NCBI GenBank assembly: GCA_037783545.1
Contig: JBBELK010000445.1
Coordinates: 1 to 64,000 of the forward strand
Length of the DNA stretch: 64,000 nt
DNA from: Henricia sp. BOLD:AAB3569
Lineage: Eukaryota > Echinodermata > Asteroidea > Spinulosida > Echinasteridae
Direction: 5' to 3'
The position numbers and the translations under genes were made by a program. This document shows, one piece after another, positions 33,976-45,192 of the stretch. The notes beneath the pieces are model-generated. The model was not told where the DNA came from and searched no databases. It saw only the letters and a program-made list of their open reading frames with translations. How positions within the stretch are numbered: position 1 is the stretch's first letter; every line of letters starts with the position of its first letter.

Positions 33976-34523
33976 GATTGCATCATGTCCGGAAATTTAC
34001 TAAAGGATTACGTCATGCCTGGAAATTCATTTGGAAGACAACGGGATTGAGCGTAAGAAACGGCCAGCAGGATTCTCAGACTGCCATATCCTCTAGAGAA
34101 ATTCTGGGATGCCATCAAGTGGAAGGCCAAAAAGTGACTGATGACACTTTTTGTGCAGGATTTGCAACGCATTTTATACAGCAGGGGGTTGGCTGGGTTG
34201 CTAAATAATAATAATAGAAACTGCCTCTCGGGTGAGCATGGAGCTATAGCTCCATGGGCTGAGCCCAAATTGCTTCCATGTTTTTTGTTATGGGCGTGGT
34301 GCCTCCAAGGTTTAAAGGACGTATGAAATAGGATTTTTATTACATAAAACTATAGTACAGGATGTATTTTACACATTTCAATCTATTTCAGAGAATTTGA
34401 TAGTTGCGTTTTGGTGTAATTGCAAGTTTTCTATTTTTATGCTAATGAGAATTTCCATATTCATGAGCAAAGTTGTGATTCTCTATAGACTTGTGTACAC
34501 AAGTTGGTGTCATTTTCAGTGGC
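33976..34523. other. Non-coding stretch, nothing recognised
   Basis: A perfect 20-bp palindrome, CATGGAGCTATAGCTCCATG, is at 34237-34256. Short open frames on both strands have no motifs. Confidence 0.5.
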
Positions 34524-35613
34524 TACTTGATATCATGAACTGTATCAGTTTACTGAGTTTGTTTAGTATGTCATTTGCAACAATCCTGACAAGTTTGTTT
34601 GAGCCAAAAATGAATCAGTGGGGTACTGTTAATGTTTATAATGTAATGTTTTTGTTTTGTTTCCCAACTTTGGGTTTCTTCCATGTCTAGCTTTAAACAG
34701 CGCCCTCGCCTGTCATGAACATTTTGAAGTAAAGAAAAGGTCACTTCTTTCTGAAATAAAACAAATTTGAGATTGCCCCTTTGTCTGCAGCAGTTTGATC
34801 TTTTGATTTGTGTATAAAACCAGCTTGTTGTTAGTGTTCACTTCACAAATCTTTTAAGTATTTACTTGTGTTTGTATGAATAAGAACTAAGCAAATGCTT
34901 TTACTGGAAAGCATTTGCTAAATACTGAAAGTATTTACTTTTTATTTGCCACACAACTAGAATTTGCTTTGATTTGTATGGATAAAACAGAGTAAATGCT
35001 ACTAATTTCAACTGTGTAGGCAACCACATAGGCCCCTATAGTATTGAACATTTACTACAATTTTCACCAGTAGATGTTGAACAGTAAAAGAAAATTTTAA
35101 TATGATAATATAGCACCCACAACGTCTTTTCCCGTTCTCCTTGGTAAATATTGGAGTCCCAATTCCAAGTTGTGCCTTGCTAAGTAAACAAGATGGCGTC
35201 GCAACTCTATATCTATCAAGGGACTTTACCTCATGAGGGTGAAACGCTCTCTACAGGTAAAATGTTATTGTATATACATCAGACACCTCAAAATATCAAG
35301 ATTTCTTAAATGAATCAAAATAATACCTCGATCAGTAAAGAAATGTCTATATTTTACAATCATATTACAAAATTTAACAGAATAAATTTGACTTGGCACA
35401 CTGCGACATCAAATTTTTAAGAAATAGTTGAAAATACATGTAAAAGAAATGGCAGTTTTTTGTCAATTTTATTGATTATCTGTCCCTCACGCACAAAAAC
35501 AACCTCCTCATAAAACTGTAAAGTCAATTTCAACATGTGATAAATTGGGTGTGTGTGTATATTAACGTCAGTAAAAGGTAAACAAACAGGTTCACTTTAG
35601 TTTTCATTTGTTG
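34524..35613 (+). repeat. Dispersed repeat, copy 2 (partner at 4221-5011)
   Basis: Collinear with 4221-5011 at both ends (TACTTGATATCATGAACTGT at the start, AAACAAACAGGTTCA near the end). About 34880-35290 carries extra sequence absent from the other copy. The plus-strand frame at 34397-34690 overlaps the repeat and is not conserved in the first copy. Confidence 0.8.
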
Positions 35614-36448
35614 ATGACTAAGGAAAGGCATTTGTCTCTTGATTTCCGTCCCTCACGCGTGAGGGGCGGAATTGGATCACGCCCATATAGGTCTTTGCAC
35701 GACATGATAAAACTGCAACTCGTAACTCCAAAAGCCCCCAAATGTAGCTCTAGTCCCGCCCAGTAACAGAAAACTAAGCTCGTATTGGCCGTATACTCGG
35801 TAATGTCATTTATTGACTATCACGCACTGCGTGCATGGGATTTTTCATATACTCCTGGCTCTAGGGGGGAGTTCGTGTCCATCTGAAATGTACGAAGTAA
35901 CCCATGATTTTATTGTTGTACATACCAAGACCTTTCAAAAAGGTTTGGGTGTCACGCCCAAATCTGTATACATTTTTCTACAGACCCCCACGAAGTTTTT
36001 CGCTTACCCCCCACTGTTTTCAGGGTCAAGAATCATGATAGGATTGGTTATGTTATGAATGGAGTCATTATGATGTCATAGATATGCTAATTAGGTTCAG
36101 AATTGTCATGAAAATGCTTAACGGTATGCAGCACGATATGTGACAGACTATAGAATACCCCCTTTCATTATCCCCCTTCAATTGTTCCCACGTTGTGTCG
36201 GAAACATATATAGCATTTTAAAGGGATTTGTTCACACTGGGGTAACGAATCAATTTTTTATTTAGAAACGTAAAGATAATACATGTAAATGTATAGTTGA
36301 GATGGTACCTACATGTATTTTTAAAAAGATATATAATAATATTCTGACAAAAAGATTCAGGAGGCTCTTAGATGTATCATTTTGTATCAGTCTGTAATAT
36401 GTATAAACACCTCTTGTGGCAATTGTATGCATTTTTGTCAATCATCTC
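35614..36448. other. Non-coding stretch, nothing recognised
   Basis: Contains the palindrome CCCTCACGCGTGAGGG near 35649-35664. A segment around 36120-36200 (ATGCAGCACGATATGTG) resembles 37995-38090, a diverged pair of interspersed fragments. No gene. Confidence 0.5.
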
Positions 36449-36583
36449 CTGGGGTTCGTTCTACAAACGTCCTAAGATCCATCTTAGGGGTTCTTAAGTC
36501 ATATTGTAGGACGTAAGCACAGTCAACTCTTATTGCTAAGACCCTTTCCACTAAGTCCTATTTTTGTGTGAAATGAACCCCAG
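36449..36583. mobile_element. 135-bp MITE with CTGGGGTTC termini and CTC target duplication
   Basis: The left end is CTGGGGTTCGTT and the right end is AAATGAACCCCAG, an inverted repeat of about 12 bp with one mismatch. CTC precedes (36446-36448) and follows (36584-36586) the element, a 3-bp duplication. The interior has a secondary hairpin around CCTAAGATCCATCTTAGG. A PIF/Harbinger-type origin would fit a 3-bp duplication, but this is inference. Confidence 0.75.
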
Positions 36584-36589
36584 CTCTTG

Positions 36590-37617
36590 CACTGTAAAAA
36601 ATTGTGTTGTGTTACAGTCGTTTTTCTGTTCAAAAAGTCAAAAACGAACAGTAACTTTTACTGTTTTTGGAATTTGTTGTTATTGCACAAATATTCTTCC
36701 GTCTGTGTACATTTAAACAATATTGTTCTGTTTGATTACAGACGATTTGCCGTTAAATTACAGTTTTGTTCAGGAACAAGACACTTTGAATACTCATTTG
36801 TTCAAATACAGATAGGTTACTGTTCACCAACAGTTACATTTACTGTTTTCCGCCCATGTTCCCTGGTACGCGGCAGCAACTGTGCGGTGTTGATATCGAG
36901 TACCAATGTACGCTGTCGCGCGCGGGAAATATGACAACAGCACAATTCAGTCATTAACTGCATGCACCGTCGTGAAAGGCAAGTCGGTATTTCTCTTACA
37001 TTTGTTTGTTTTTATTTGCGTGTTATTTGTAATGTAGTGCAGTGCTATAGTGCCTGCAGTGGGGTATACAGGAGCGTGCAGCCTGCCTCATAGTACGGGA
37101 ATAAATGGATTCAGACGGCAATTGCCCCTGAATTCATGGTATTCATGTATTTTAATGAGCCAAGTTAAATCCCCGGTATACTGAACGTTGTGTTCACCCT
37201 CCACTACATCTCAGCATGCAAATAAAAGCTACGAAATGAGAGGAAAATGCCGACTTATTTTCCACGAGGTGATGGTGCATCTTCAACACAAAAAGTGAAG
37301 GGCAAACTGTGCATATCCACACTCAAACGTCTACAACAAGAAACAGTCGTCAGTAACCCATATGCTTCGTTCAGTTACATAGAGTTGTTTCTGGACAGAA
37401 GGTTATGTTCAGGAACAAAACCATGCACAAAACGAACACTTAGTCGTCTGTTGAAAAACAGAAGAAACTTCTGTATATTTACAATTCCAAACAGTAAATT
37501 CTACTGTATGCAAACAGAGAAAACAAAAAAGTAGAATTTACTGTTCAAAAACAGTACGCTATGTAATGCCAATTGACATATGAATGTACTGTAAATTAAC
37601 AGATTTTTTTAACAGTG
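36590..37617. mobile_element. Non-autonomous CACTA-like (EnSpm) element
   Basis: It begins CACTGTAAAAAATT and, read from the other side, CACTGTTAAAAAAATCTG, with CACTG termini facing each other 1028 bp apart. Subterminal regions are filled with direct and inverted copies of short words such as TACTGTTT and AACAGTAA, as is usual for CACTA transposons. No perfect 3-bp target duplication is seen (TTG versus TGG). The open frames at 36587-36934 and 37247-37534 show no transposase motifs. Confidence 0.65.
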
Positions 37618-38318
37618 TGGACCTAAAGGAAATCACTAATAAAATGATAATTCTTGAAAGCGATTCATTCCAAAGTGTTTGGTTCGTGCCTTGTTATTCA
37701 CACTGTACTCAAACTTCTATTCTTATCAAGAATTGGCATTTAAAGAATATTGCATTTCTTTGATGGAGGATACGCCTTCTTGCATAAGTGTTGGTGCCCT
37801 ACCGACAAGACTACTAAAGTGAAAATGTTACCGACTTGTGTGTTGCCAAGGTTAGTAGGTTACCGGGACTAAACCTAAAACCGGTGAACAATTTCAATGT
37901 GGCTTAGCAATGGACGTTTCAAAACATGACGTATCCACTTCGGCAGTCTATTGTGATTTGAATTATGCGGTAGCATTAATTGGCATCTTCCACCATATGC
38001 AGCATGATATGTGGCAAACTGACCCGCTACCATTGTTCCCCCATTGTGTCTCAAACATCCAAGGAATTTTCAAGGAATTCCTTTCAGTTAGGAATGTTGG
38101 TGCGTTAACAAAAGAAAGAATGTGTTGAGATAAAGGGGAGTCCGTTTGCCACATATTGTGCCGGGTATATCTTCCTACGACACTCGGTCTTGTAGCCACG
38201 CTTGTGTTTGACGTTGACAACTTTCTGCAATGGGTGCGAGTGTATAATCCAATCTGCCACATGTTCCCTTTATAGTTGCTGCACATATCCCCAGTCAGCA
38301 GGACTGGCTAGCACACTA
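37618..38318. other. Non-coding stretch with a diverged repeat
   Basis: Fragments around 37995-38160 resemble 36120-36200 (ATGCAGCATGATATGTG). Both strands have roughly 70-107-codon frames through it, without motifs. Nothing else recognised. Confidence 0.45.
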
Positions 38319-38674
38319 CATTTATTTATTTATTTATTTATTCCATTTATTTACCCAGGCTGTGCCCAAACAGTTTACAAAAACTGGTTTCCATTGGGGC
38401 CCTGCAAACACACATAGAACAAATATACTAAATTGAACAACTTCATAATTACTAACAAACTGGAATAAGATACATTTGTACAACAACTACAACATCAAAA
38501 AACTAATGGTTACAGAAGAACATCATCACAAGTAATTATTATACATGCATGTGACACTAAAATTTACTCTTTTTAAGAGAAAAAATTTTAAAATGGGAAA
38601 ATTCCCCTCCGGCTCCAAAATTAAAGTTTGATTTTATGGCAACCAAGTCATACGACTCCGTAAATTAGCATTAC

Positions 38675-39045
38675 TCACTTGAAGTTGATCATGTGAATAT
38701 TATGTGTATGTTTGGCGAAGTGCCGATTTGAACTAAGGCTGTTCCAAATTGCGGCGCCAGTTACAGCAAAACTCGAGGCGTAAGACCCCTTCCGTGCAAG
38801 GGGAATTTTCAGTGTCTTTTCGGCAGATTGATGAGTTTCTCGAGTTTGTACGTAAGGTGTAAAGAGACTTGCCATATACTGCGGGGCCAAGGAATTGATG
38901 CTTTTAAAGACAAATATAGCTTTCTTGTATTTAACTCTCTCTGGATAGGCAAGCCAGTCGAGCTTTTTAAACATGTCAGCTGATGGCGTTAGGAAATCTC
39001 ATTTCAGTATTATTCTGGCTGCACGTTTGAGGCATTTGTTCAATT
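38675..39045 (-). pseudogene. LINE ORF2 C-terminal fragment
   Basis: The minus-strand frame contains MFKKLDWLAYPERVKYKKA, then SINSLAPQY and GAAIWNSLSS. This is the conserved tail of CR1/Daphne-like reverse transcriptases (LDWLP...R..YK, GLAPxYL and WNSLP motifs). Just upstream, an in-frame TGA interrupts a KRAARIILK-like stretch near 39000. It belongs with the RT fragment at 41250-42195, from which it is separated by the fold-back insertion. Confidence 0.85.
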
Positions 39046-40057
39046 AGGTATCTAGCATGGAACGGTACGTAAGCGAACGTTATGACCTATAATATAACGT
39101 ATCGCTGAACAAAAGGGCAGTTGACGTGCTGAACAATACCCGTGCCATGCACATAAAAACCCTTTTGTCGACGTCCACTGTGGCATGTTGATAAGAGTCC
39201 CATTCAATGGCTATCGATCGGATTATGCTGAGTGACAGGCGATCTACCCGCGCACATTTTCCGCGTGTGCTTTAGTGCGTTTCACACTGCACTGTTTTCT
39301 TCCGTCAGACGTACGTAAAAATAATTTGTTCATACGTCAAAATGACGGATGACAGAAGGGTTGATCCCAGTCGAATTTCCATCCGTCGCGTCTGTAGCGC
39401 GATCAAAATAATATTAATCACAGCATGATTTTCTAAAGCGGTTCGTTTGAGAAAATCCTGTGGTGGATTCTTTGTTTTAGACTGAGTGGTTGAAAGAAGG
39501 ATGAAACAATGCTGGGTGAATTTCCATGCGGTCGGACGTACGCGCGCGTCTAGTGTGAGCCGTGTTAAAAACGTACAGAACGGCAGTGTCTGGAAGAAAT
39601 CCAACTTATCCCTTTTGACGTGTGGCCACGACCGGATGCAACGACGTATACGTCTGACGGACGAAAACAGTGCAGTGGTGAACACACCCTTTATACTGTA
39701 TGAGGGCGACTTTTTTGGGGGGCACGCCCCTCCCCCACCCCCGTAGCTACGCCGCTGAACAATGCATTCTCCCTGACGCAAGCCAAATCAATTATTATTA
39801 CTAGCGTGGATTTGGTTTTTAAAATAACATAAATAAATACATAAATAAATTATACAAATTTCGATAATGGAGCTAAAACATTTGCCATATCGACGCAGGT
39901 ACATATTTTTAAAAAAAGGTTTGCACATATTTAATCTACGTTTTTAAAACTGCTCCAATACATGGTACAGGTAATGTTCAGCACTAGGCCTTTTTGTTGG
40001 GCGATACGTCATGTTATAAGTCATAACGTTCGCATACGTACCGTACTACCGTCCCAT

Positions 40058-40387
40058 ACTACCTAAGCGAACGTTATTACCTATAATATGACGTATAGGC
40101 CTACTCAGTCGGGATCAGTCGGACTCGCCGAACAAAAAAAAGCCCTTTGGGACGTGCTGAACAATGCGCGCCCGGCGCACGCACATGAAACCCCTCATGC
40201 GCGCAGAGATTGCCTGTCACTCAGCGTCTTTAATAATCCGATAGCCATTGAATGGGAATATTATCAGTGGAACGCCGACAAATGTTTTTTTTTGTATGGG
40301 CATGGCACGGGTATTGTTCAGCACGTCACCTGCCCTTTTGTTCGGCGATACGTCATATTATAGGTAATAACGTTCGCTTAGGTAGTA
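40058..40387. mobile_element. Innermost nested copy of the fold-back family
   Basis: Inverted ends begin ACTACCTAAGCGAACGTTAT on the left, with the complement on the right. It is about 330 bp and shows GACGTGCTGAACAAT subterminally, as in the outer copy. It is flanked by the inverted arms of the middle element. Confidence 0.75.
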
Positions 40388-40830
40388 CGGTACGTATACG
40401 AACGTTATGACTTCTAACATGACGTATCGCCCAACAAAAAGGCCTAGTGCTGAACATTACATGTACCATGTACATATGTATTGGAGCAGTTTTAAAAACG
40501 TAGATTAAACATGTAAACAAAAAATATTTAATCTGTACCTGCGTCGATAAGGCAAATGTTTTAGCTCCATCATCGAAATTTGTAGAGTTTATTTATTTAT
40601 TTATTTATTTTGAAGAACAAAATTCACGCTAGTAATAATAAATTATTTGGCTTGCGTCAATAATAATGTATGTTCAGCAGCGTAGCTACGAGGAGGGGGG
40701 TGGGGGACGTGCGCCACCCCCACCCCAACCCAAGAAAACAGTGTTTATCGGATGTAAAATGCGATGGTGTGAATGTAATGTGCACAAAATTGCCCCAAAC
40801 AAATTATGGGTGGGGGGTTAAAACGTGCGC

Positions 40831-40888
40831 CCCCCCCCCCCCCCCCCCCCCCCAACCCCCCCTCCCACCCCCCCCCCCCCCCCCCCCC
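40831..40888. repeat. Poly-C tract
   Basis: Long C runs broken by AA and by single A or T bases, between two near-identical roughly 80-bp segments (AACCCAAGAAAACAGTGTTT at about 40728 and 40890). The flanking duplication suggests slippage or unequal exchange around the homopolymer. Polyproline and polyglycine frames here are artefacts. Confidence 0.9.
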
Positions 40889-41249
40889 AACCCAAGAAAA
40901 CAGTGTTTATCGGGTGTAAAATGCGATGGTGTGAATGTAATGTGCACAAAATTGCCCAAAAAATTATGGGTGGGGGGTTAAAAGACGGAAGAAAACAGTG
41001 CAGTGTGAAACGCCCTATATAAAGCACACGCGGAAAATGTGCGCTGGTAGATCGCCTGTCACTTAGCATAATATGATAGCCATTTAATGGGCCGGGACTC
41101 TTATCAGTGCCACAGTGGAACGCTGACAAAAGGGTTTTTATGTGCATGGCACGGGTATTGTTCAGCACGTCAACTGCCCTTTTGTTCAGCGATACGTTAT
41201 ATTATAGGTCATAACGTTCGCTTACGTACCGTTCCATGCTAGATACCTA

Positions 41250-42195
41250 TTGAGACATTGTTATGAGATGCGTAACAGTCACCCCATACTGTGCAACAAT
41301 AATCTAGACTAGGCATGACTAAGCTTAACATAAGGGTGTTCATGTGCTGTTGGGTTACACAGTCGCGAATTCTTTTTAACATAGCTAATTTCGAGAAAAC
41401 TGTCTTCTTTACATATTCGACATGTTGGTTCCAACTTAAGGTTTCGTCAATAATAACACCCAAGCATTTAAACGATTTAACGTTATGCACTTGATCATTA
41501 TTAATGTGTACTCTGAGCTCATGCGCGCTTATCTTTTTCTTTGAGCCAATTAGCATACATTTAGTTTTACTGGCATTAATTTTGATTTTATTTTTAACGG
41601 ACCACAGATGAATCATGTCTAATGACTTGTTAAGGCTAGTTTCAATTTCGACAATGCTTTCGGAACTGCAAGTTAGTGTAGAGTCATCGGCATACATATA
41701 GCTTATCGGATACATAAAGAGGCAGGTCATATGTATATACAAGAAACAATAATGGGCCCAGAATTGATCCTTGTGGTACACCGACATTTATAGGCAAGGA
41801 TTTTGATATATGTTTACTAATATTAACGGTTTGACTGCGATCACTGAGATGTTCAGCTTTTTAAATTTTTCTAAAAGAATTTTATGGTCAACGCAGTCAA
41901 ATGCCTTACTGAAATCTAGGAAAACTGTTCCGGTCATTCTCCCGTGATCCATAGCTTGAAGACACTCGTTTGTTAAATCGTTTAGTGTACTTTCTGTTGA
42001 GTGCAAAGGCCGAAATCCAGATTGACAAACAGGAATGAAATTATTTTCATCAAGGTACGAGTACATGTTCGAGTGTATCCATCTTTCTAGGATTTTAGAG
42101 ATAATCGGCAAGATTGATATAGGTCGGTAATTACATGCGTTGCACTTATCGCCTCCTTTATGAATAGGTGTAACTGAAGCATGTTTCCATGCAGC
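41250..42195 (-). pseudogene. LINE ORF2 reverse transcriptase fragment with frameshifts
   Basis: Minus-strand order: TPIHKGGD, NYRPISILPIISK, QSGFRPLHSTEST and FLDFSKAFDCVDHK (42111-41850). A small deletion and frame change follow, then LSDRSQTVN and VPQGSILGPLLF (about 41785-41750). A second frame change precedes the active site YADD (41683-41694), followed by INASKTKCM, FKCLGVIID, LSWNQHVEYVKK and LDYCCTVWGDC. The wording is CR1/Jockey-type and unlike the L2-type LINE at 10893. At least two frameshifts make it non-functional. Confidence 0.9.
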
Positions 42196-42485
42196 CTAGC
42201 CTGCATGGCAGACAACATGCTTAGCGTGTTGAAGGAGAGCTGCTTTAGATTAAGAGTGGTGTGCATATACGGTTTTGAAAGGAACTGGATACCCTCTCGC
42301 CTGTCCAAACATCTGACACACATTATTTTGATAAATTTACCTTTACCATACTATCAACTCGTTAATCACTAACAATGGTACAAATAATGTACGAAATACT
42401 AGTAACGTATTCCTTGCTTTCATTGAAGTGCAATATCAAGGATTGGTGCCCCTTGGAAAAATAATTGTGGCATCATTACACCACA
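42196..42485. other. Non-coding stretch, nothing recognised
   Basis: Begins with a possible hairpin (CCATGCAGCCTAGCCTGCATGG near 42188-42209, split by the LINE truncation point). No motif-bearing frame. Confidence 0.5.
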
Positions 42486-43150
42486 ACACAAGGTTAAAGG
42501 GTGCTGTCATACCATGGCCCCGCCAAAAGGCACCTTCTCACCACACTGCACACGGCTGAAGGGCGCCCTTTTCATCGTAGCACATGGCTAAAGGGCGCCC
42601 TTTTCACCATAGCACACGGCGAAAGGGCAACCTTACACCATAGTGCATAGCTAAAGGTGCTGTCACACCATAAGGCGCCACTGAGGGCACATTCCCACGA
42701 TAGCACGCGGCCAAAGGGAGCTGTCACACCATGTAAGATGCTGCTAAAGGGCGCCATACCAACATACCAGTAGCATGCGTTTTATAAAGGGTGTCGGTAT
42801 CACCATATGGTTTGGCTAAGCATCTTTCTGATGGATACCGGCGCATTACAAATATTCATTATTATTATTAAAGGGCGCATTCACACCAAAGCGTACTGCT
42901 AAAAGAATGCTGTCACACCATAATTGGCTGCCAAAGGACACCTTCCCACCATAGTGCGCAGCTAAAAGGTGCTGTCACAGCTGTTGAAGGGCGCCTTCCA
43001 CCACAGGGCGCGTGCATAAAGTTGCTGTGATTGAGACACCATGTACCACCATAGGGTTCGGCTAAACGGTGCTGTCACACTGTAAGGCGCAGTTATAGGG
43101 CACCTTCTTACCATCCCACCACAGGACGCAGCTAAAGGGGCACATTTTTA
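42486..43150. repeat. Degenerate GGCGCC-rich minisatellite
   Basis: Imperfect units of about 30-40 bp of the type GGCTAAAGGGCGCC then TTCACACCATAGCGCA, repeated roughly twenty times with variation (AAAGGTGCTGTCACACCATA alternating with AAAGGGCGCCTTC). No long frame crosses it. Its degeneracy implies an old array. Confidence 0.8.
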
Positions 43151-43298
43151 GGTATTCTGTCAATTAATTTGAATAACAAAAGACATTATGTTATAGGCCT
43201 ACATGTACCAAGGGCGTAGCTACACCGTTTTGATTGCGGGAGTGTGATCTAATTCTAGCACCGTAATAGAATTGCCGATAAATACATATTGGTGTGGG

Positions 43299-43302
43299 GG
43301 TG

Positions 43303-43337
<35 letters not shown>
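43299..43337. repeat. Poly-G tract
   Basis: About 39 G with a leading GGGGGTGGGAGG. It gives a false polyproline frame on the minus strand (43220-43420). Confidence 0.9.
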
Positions 43338-43338
<1 letters not shown>

Positions 43339-43437
43339 GGGTCACACAACCACACCTCCACCCCCCTATAGCTGACATGTACTCATTATTCATAATCCAA
43401 ATTATGATTCTAGCAGTCAATATACACTCTCAGAACG

Positions 43438-43735
43438 TTGGTTAAAATTTTTAACCAACTTGGTTAAAATTTTAACCAACCATGTATTACCAGGTGAACA
43501 TCCCAACAGTTGGTTAAAACCTTAACCAACCCAGGTTGGTTAAATTTTAATACGTGGTTGGTTAAAATTTTTAACCAATGACTGGTTAATTAAATTTTAA
43601 CCAACCTGTTGGTTAATGGTGAGTTGGGCAAATTTTAACCATGCAGTTGGTTATACCAGAATGGTTGGGCAATTTACTTAAATGCTGTTCACAGAAATTG
43701 GGCAATATTTTACCAACAGTTGGTTAATTTATTAT
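43438..43735. repeat. Cluster of TTGGTTAA...TTAACCAA palindromes
   Basis: At least seven inverted words: TTGGTTAAAATTTTAACCAA occurs almost perfectly at 43460-43479, with longer or degenerate versions at 43438, 43504, 43534, 43556, 43585 and 43607. Each can form a short hairpin. It resembles a decayed array of a palindromic repeat rather than a gene regulatory element. Confidence 0.85.
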
Positions 43736-45192
43736 GTTATCAGTTCTTTAAAACACTAAATAAAGGCAAATACTACACAATGACCTTGATAATTTAAAGA
43801 ACGCTGAATGACGCAATGGGGCGACACTTCGGCAAGACTCTCGCCGGAGACCACCGAAATTTCGGCAAGAGTCACTCAAAATGACACCTTATTTTTTTAC
43901 CCGAAGCTTCCACTGATGCTCACAGACCTAAGAGAGACAGTTCCAGACCCAATAAAAATGGTTCTCGATTTTAAAAAAATGGTTTTTGACCTAAAAAAAT
44001 TAATTTTAAACTCAAAAATATTAGGGCGACACCAAAATGTCGCCCTATTGAGCACGTCGCCCTAATATACCTTTTTTACACACGATTTGTCGCCCTATCC
44101 TACAATTCATAGTATTTTGACATTTTATTATTTTGAATATATCATGTACCGTATTTTGATGTACATAATCAGCAGCAGTAGGTCAAATATATCCTGAAAT
44201 TTTCTGAATGAAAGTATTTGGATTCTTTCAAACACATCACACTGTGTTAACATTGAGTTTGACAATGCTTGACTGCTTTTTGTTTCTTTTGTGGTTTACA
44301 CAGACAAAGAAAAGTTAACTTCGGGTTGCGAAATAACACTAACACAATTTATATTTAGTTGCGATTAGCTTGCAAAGTATGGAATGTTTGTTCTGGATCA
44401 AAAAGTAACCAAAATGCAGTTAGCATACAATCATTACTGTCCACTAAATAAAAAGTTTCCCGTATTCAGGCCTCTCACACCAGATTACTCTAAGGCAGCT
44501 GTAGCTCACAAACAAAATGTCAAACGGCAGATCAGATGATTTAGTTATTATGTCCAGCACACTATGTCTTCTTGAATGTTAGTGTTTCCATCAGAATGAT
44601 CCACCTCGATCGGCCCTCACCGCGGCTTTATCATGAAGACAATTGCATCAGGGAGTAGCAGTTGTCAAATCAACTGTGATGAGTGGTTGTCGCCTTGGCT
44701 TCTCATTACCGTGTTGTTATTAAATTGCTGTATGGATAAACAAAATGAAACAAAGACTAACTTAGTATGCATGACATCTATCGGAAAGAATTTACAAGTC
44801 GGACATCACATAAGCCCTCATGCACTAAGCCTATGGGACAACTAAAATTCTAAATTTTTTCGAGTAAATTCTTCATATTTTTCCCCTCCAATTTTTGGTT
44901 TTCTCATTATATTTGCACTTATTGCTATTTAATAAATGATTTTAAGGCAAAATTAGTGATGTCCGAGTACTAAATTCTTACCCTTTTTTACTAAACAAAT
45001 ACCAAAAAGACTTTTCTTTAAACGTTTAACACATTTTAGTGGTTATTAGATCACTATAAGGACAATCAGTGCCGACTAGTGGTAATCGGAATTCTTTCCA
45101 AATCATGTACAGGCAATTGTTTCCCCCCATCCTCCCCCCGCGGTGCCCCACCTCTCAGGTGGCGATTCGTCCACGACGTACGCATATAGAAA
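43736..45192. other. Non-coding stretch
   Basis: Near 44018-44095 the word AGGGCGAC recurs in inverted pairs (TAGGGCGACACCAAAATGTC then GCCCTA, and two more GTCGCCCTA). Near 43829-43877 CGGCAAGACTC and CGGCAAGAGTC are repeated. Frames of up to 85 codons have no motifs. Sequence directly left of 45193 (CGCATATAGAAA) is the insertion flank of the second Helitron-like array. Confidence 0.5.

Larger units (their letters stand above)
39047..41247. mobile_element. 2.2-kb fold-back element with about 260-bp inverted ends, made of nested copies
   Basis: The left end GGTATCTAGCATGGAACGGT is the exact complement of the right end, and the inverted repeat runs about 260 bp (39047-39310 against 40985-41247). 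TA flanks both sides. Further in, 39780-40060 and 40380-40660 form a second inverted pair. The centre (about 40058-40387) is a third, smaller element with ends CTACCTAAGCGAACGTTATT. All three pairs share CGAACGTTAT, GCTGAACA and TTGTT words, so related elements inserted into one another. Overlapping open frames on opposite strands are palindrome shadows. No transposase. Confidence 0.85.
38319..42195 (-). mobile_element. Decayed CR1/Daphne-like LINE, interrupted by a 2.2-kb fold-back insertion
   Basis: The 3' end is on the left: the minus strand reads GGGCCCCAATGGAAACCAG, then a GGGCACAGCCTGGG region, then an (AAAT)n tail at 38319-38345. The RT domain lies at 41250-42195 and the C-terminal domain at 38675-39045. 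39047-41247 is foreign. The element is 5'-truncated near 42195, where the frame runs into an unrelated hairpin-like sequence. Confidence 0.85.

Noticed and set aside
34397..34690. 97-codon plus-strand hydrophobic frame
   Set aside because: It overlaps a dispersed repeat whose other copy (4221 onward) does not keep the frame open.
37963..38286. 107-codon minus-strand frame
   Set aside because: It runs through a diverged interspersed repeat and has a competing plus-strand frame. No recognisable domain.
39305..39781. 158-codon minus-strand frame
   Set aside because: It lies within the fold-back element and overlaps a plus-strand frame. No transposase motif. Composition reflects inverted repeats.
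42087..42323. 78-codon minus-strand frame next to the CR1-like RT
   Set aside because: It is out of frame with the RT. The true RT reading (TPIHKGGD...NYRPIS) uses another frame and ends near 42195.
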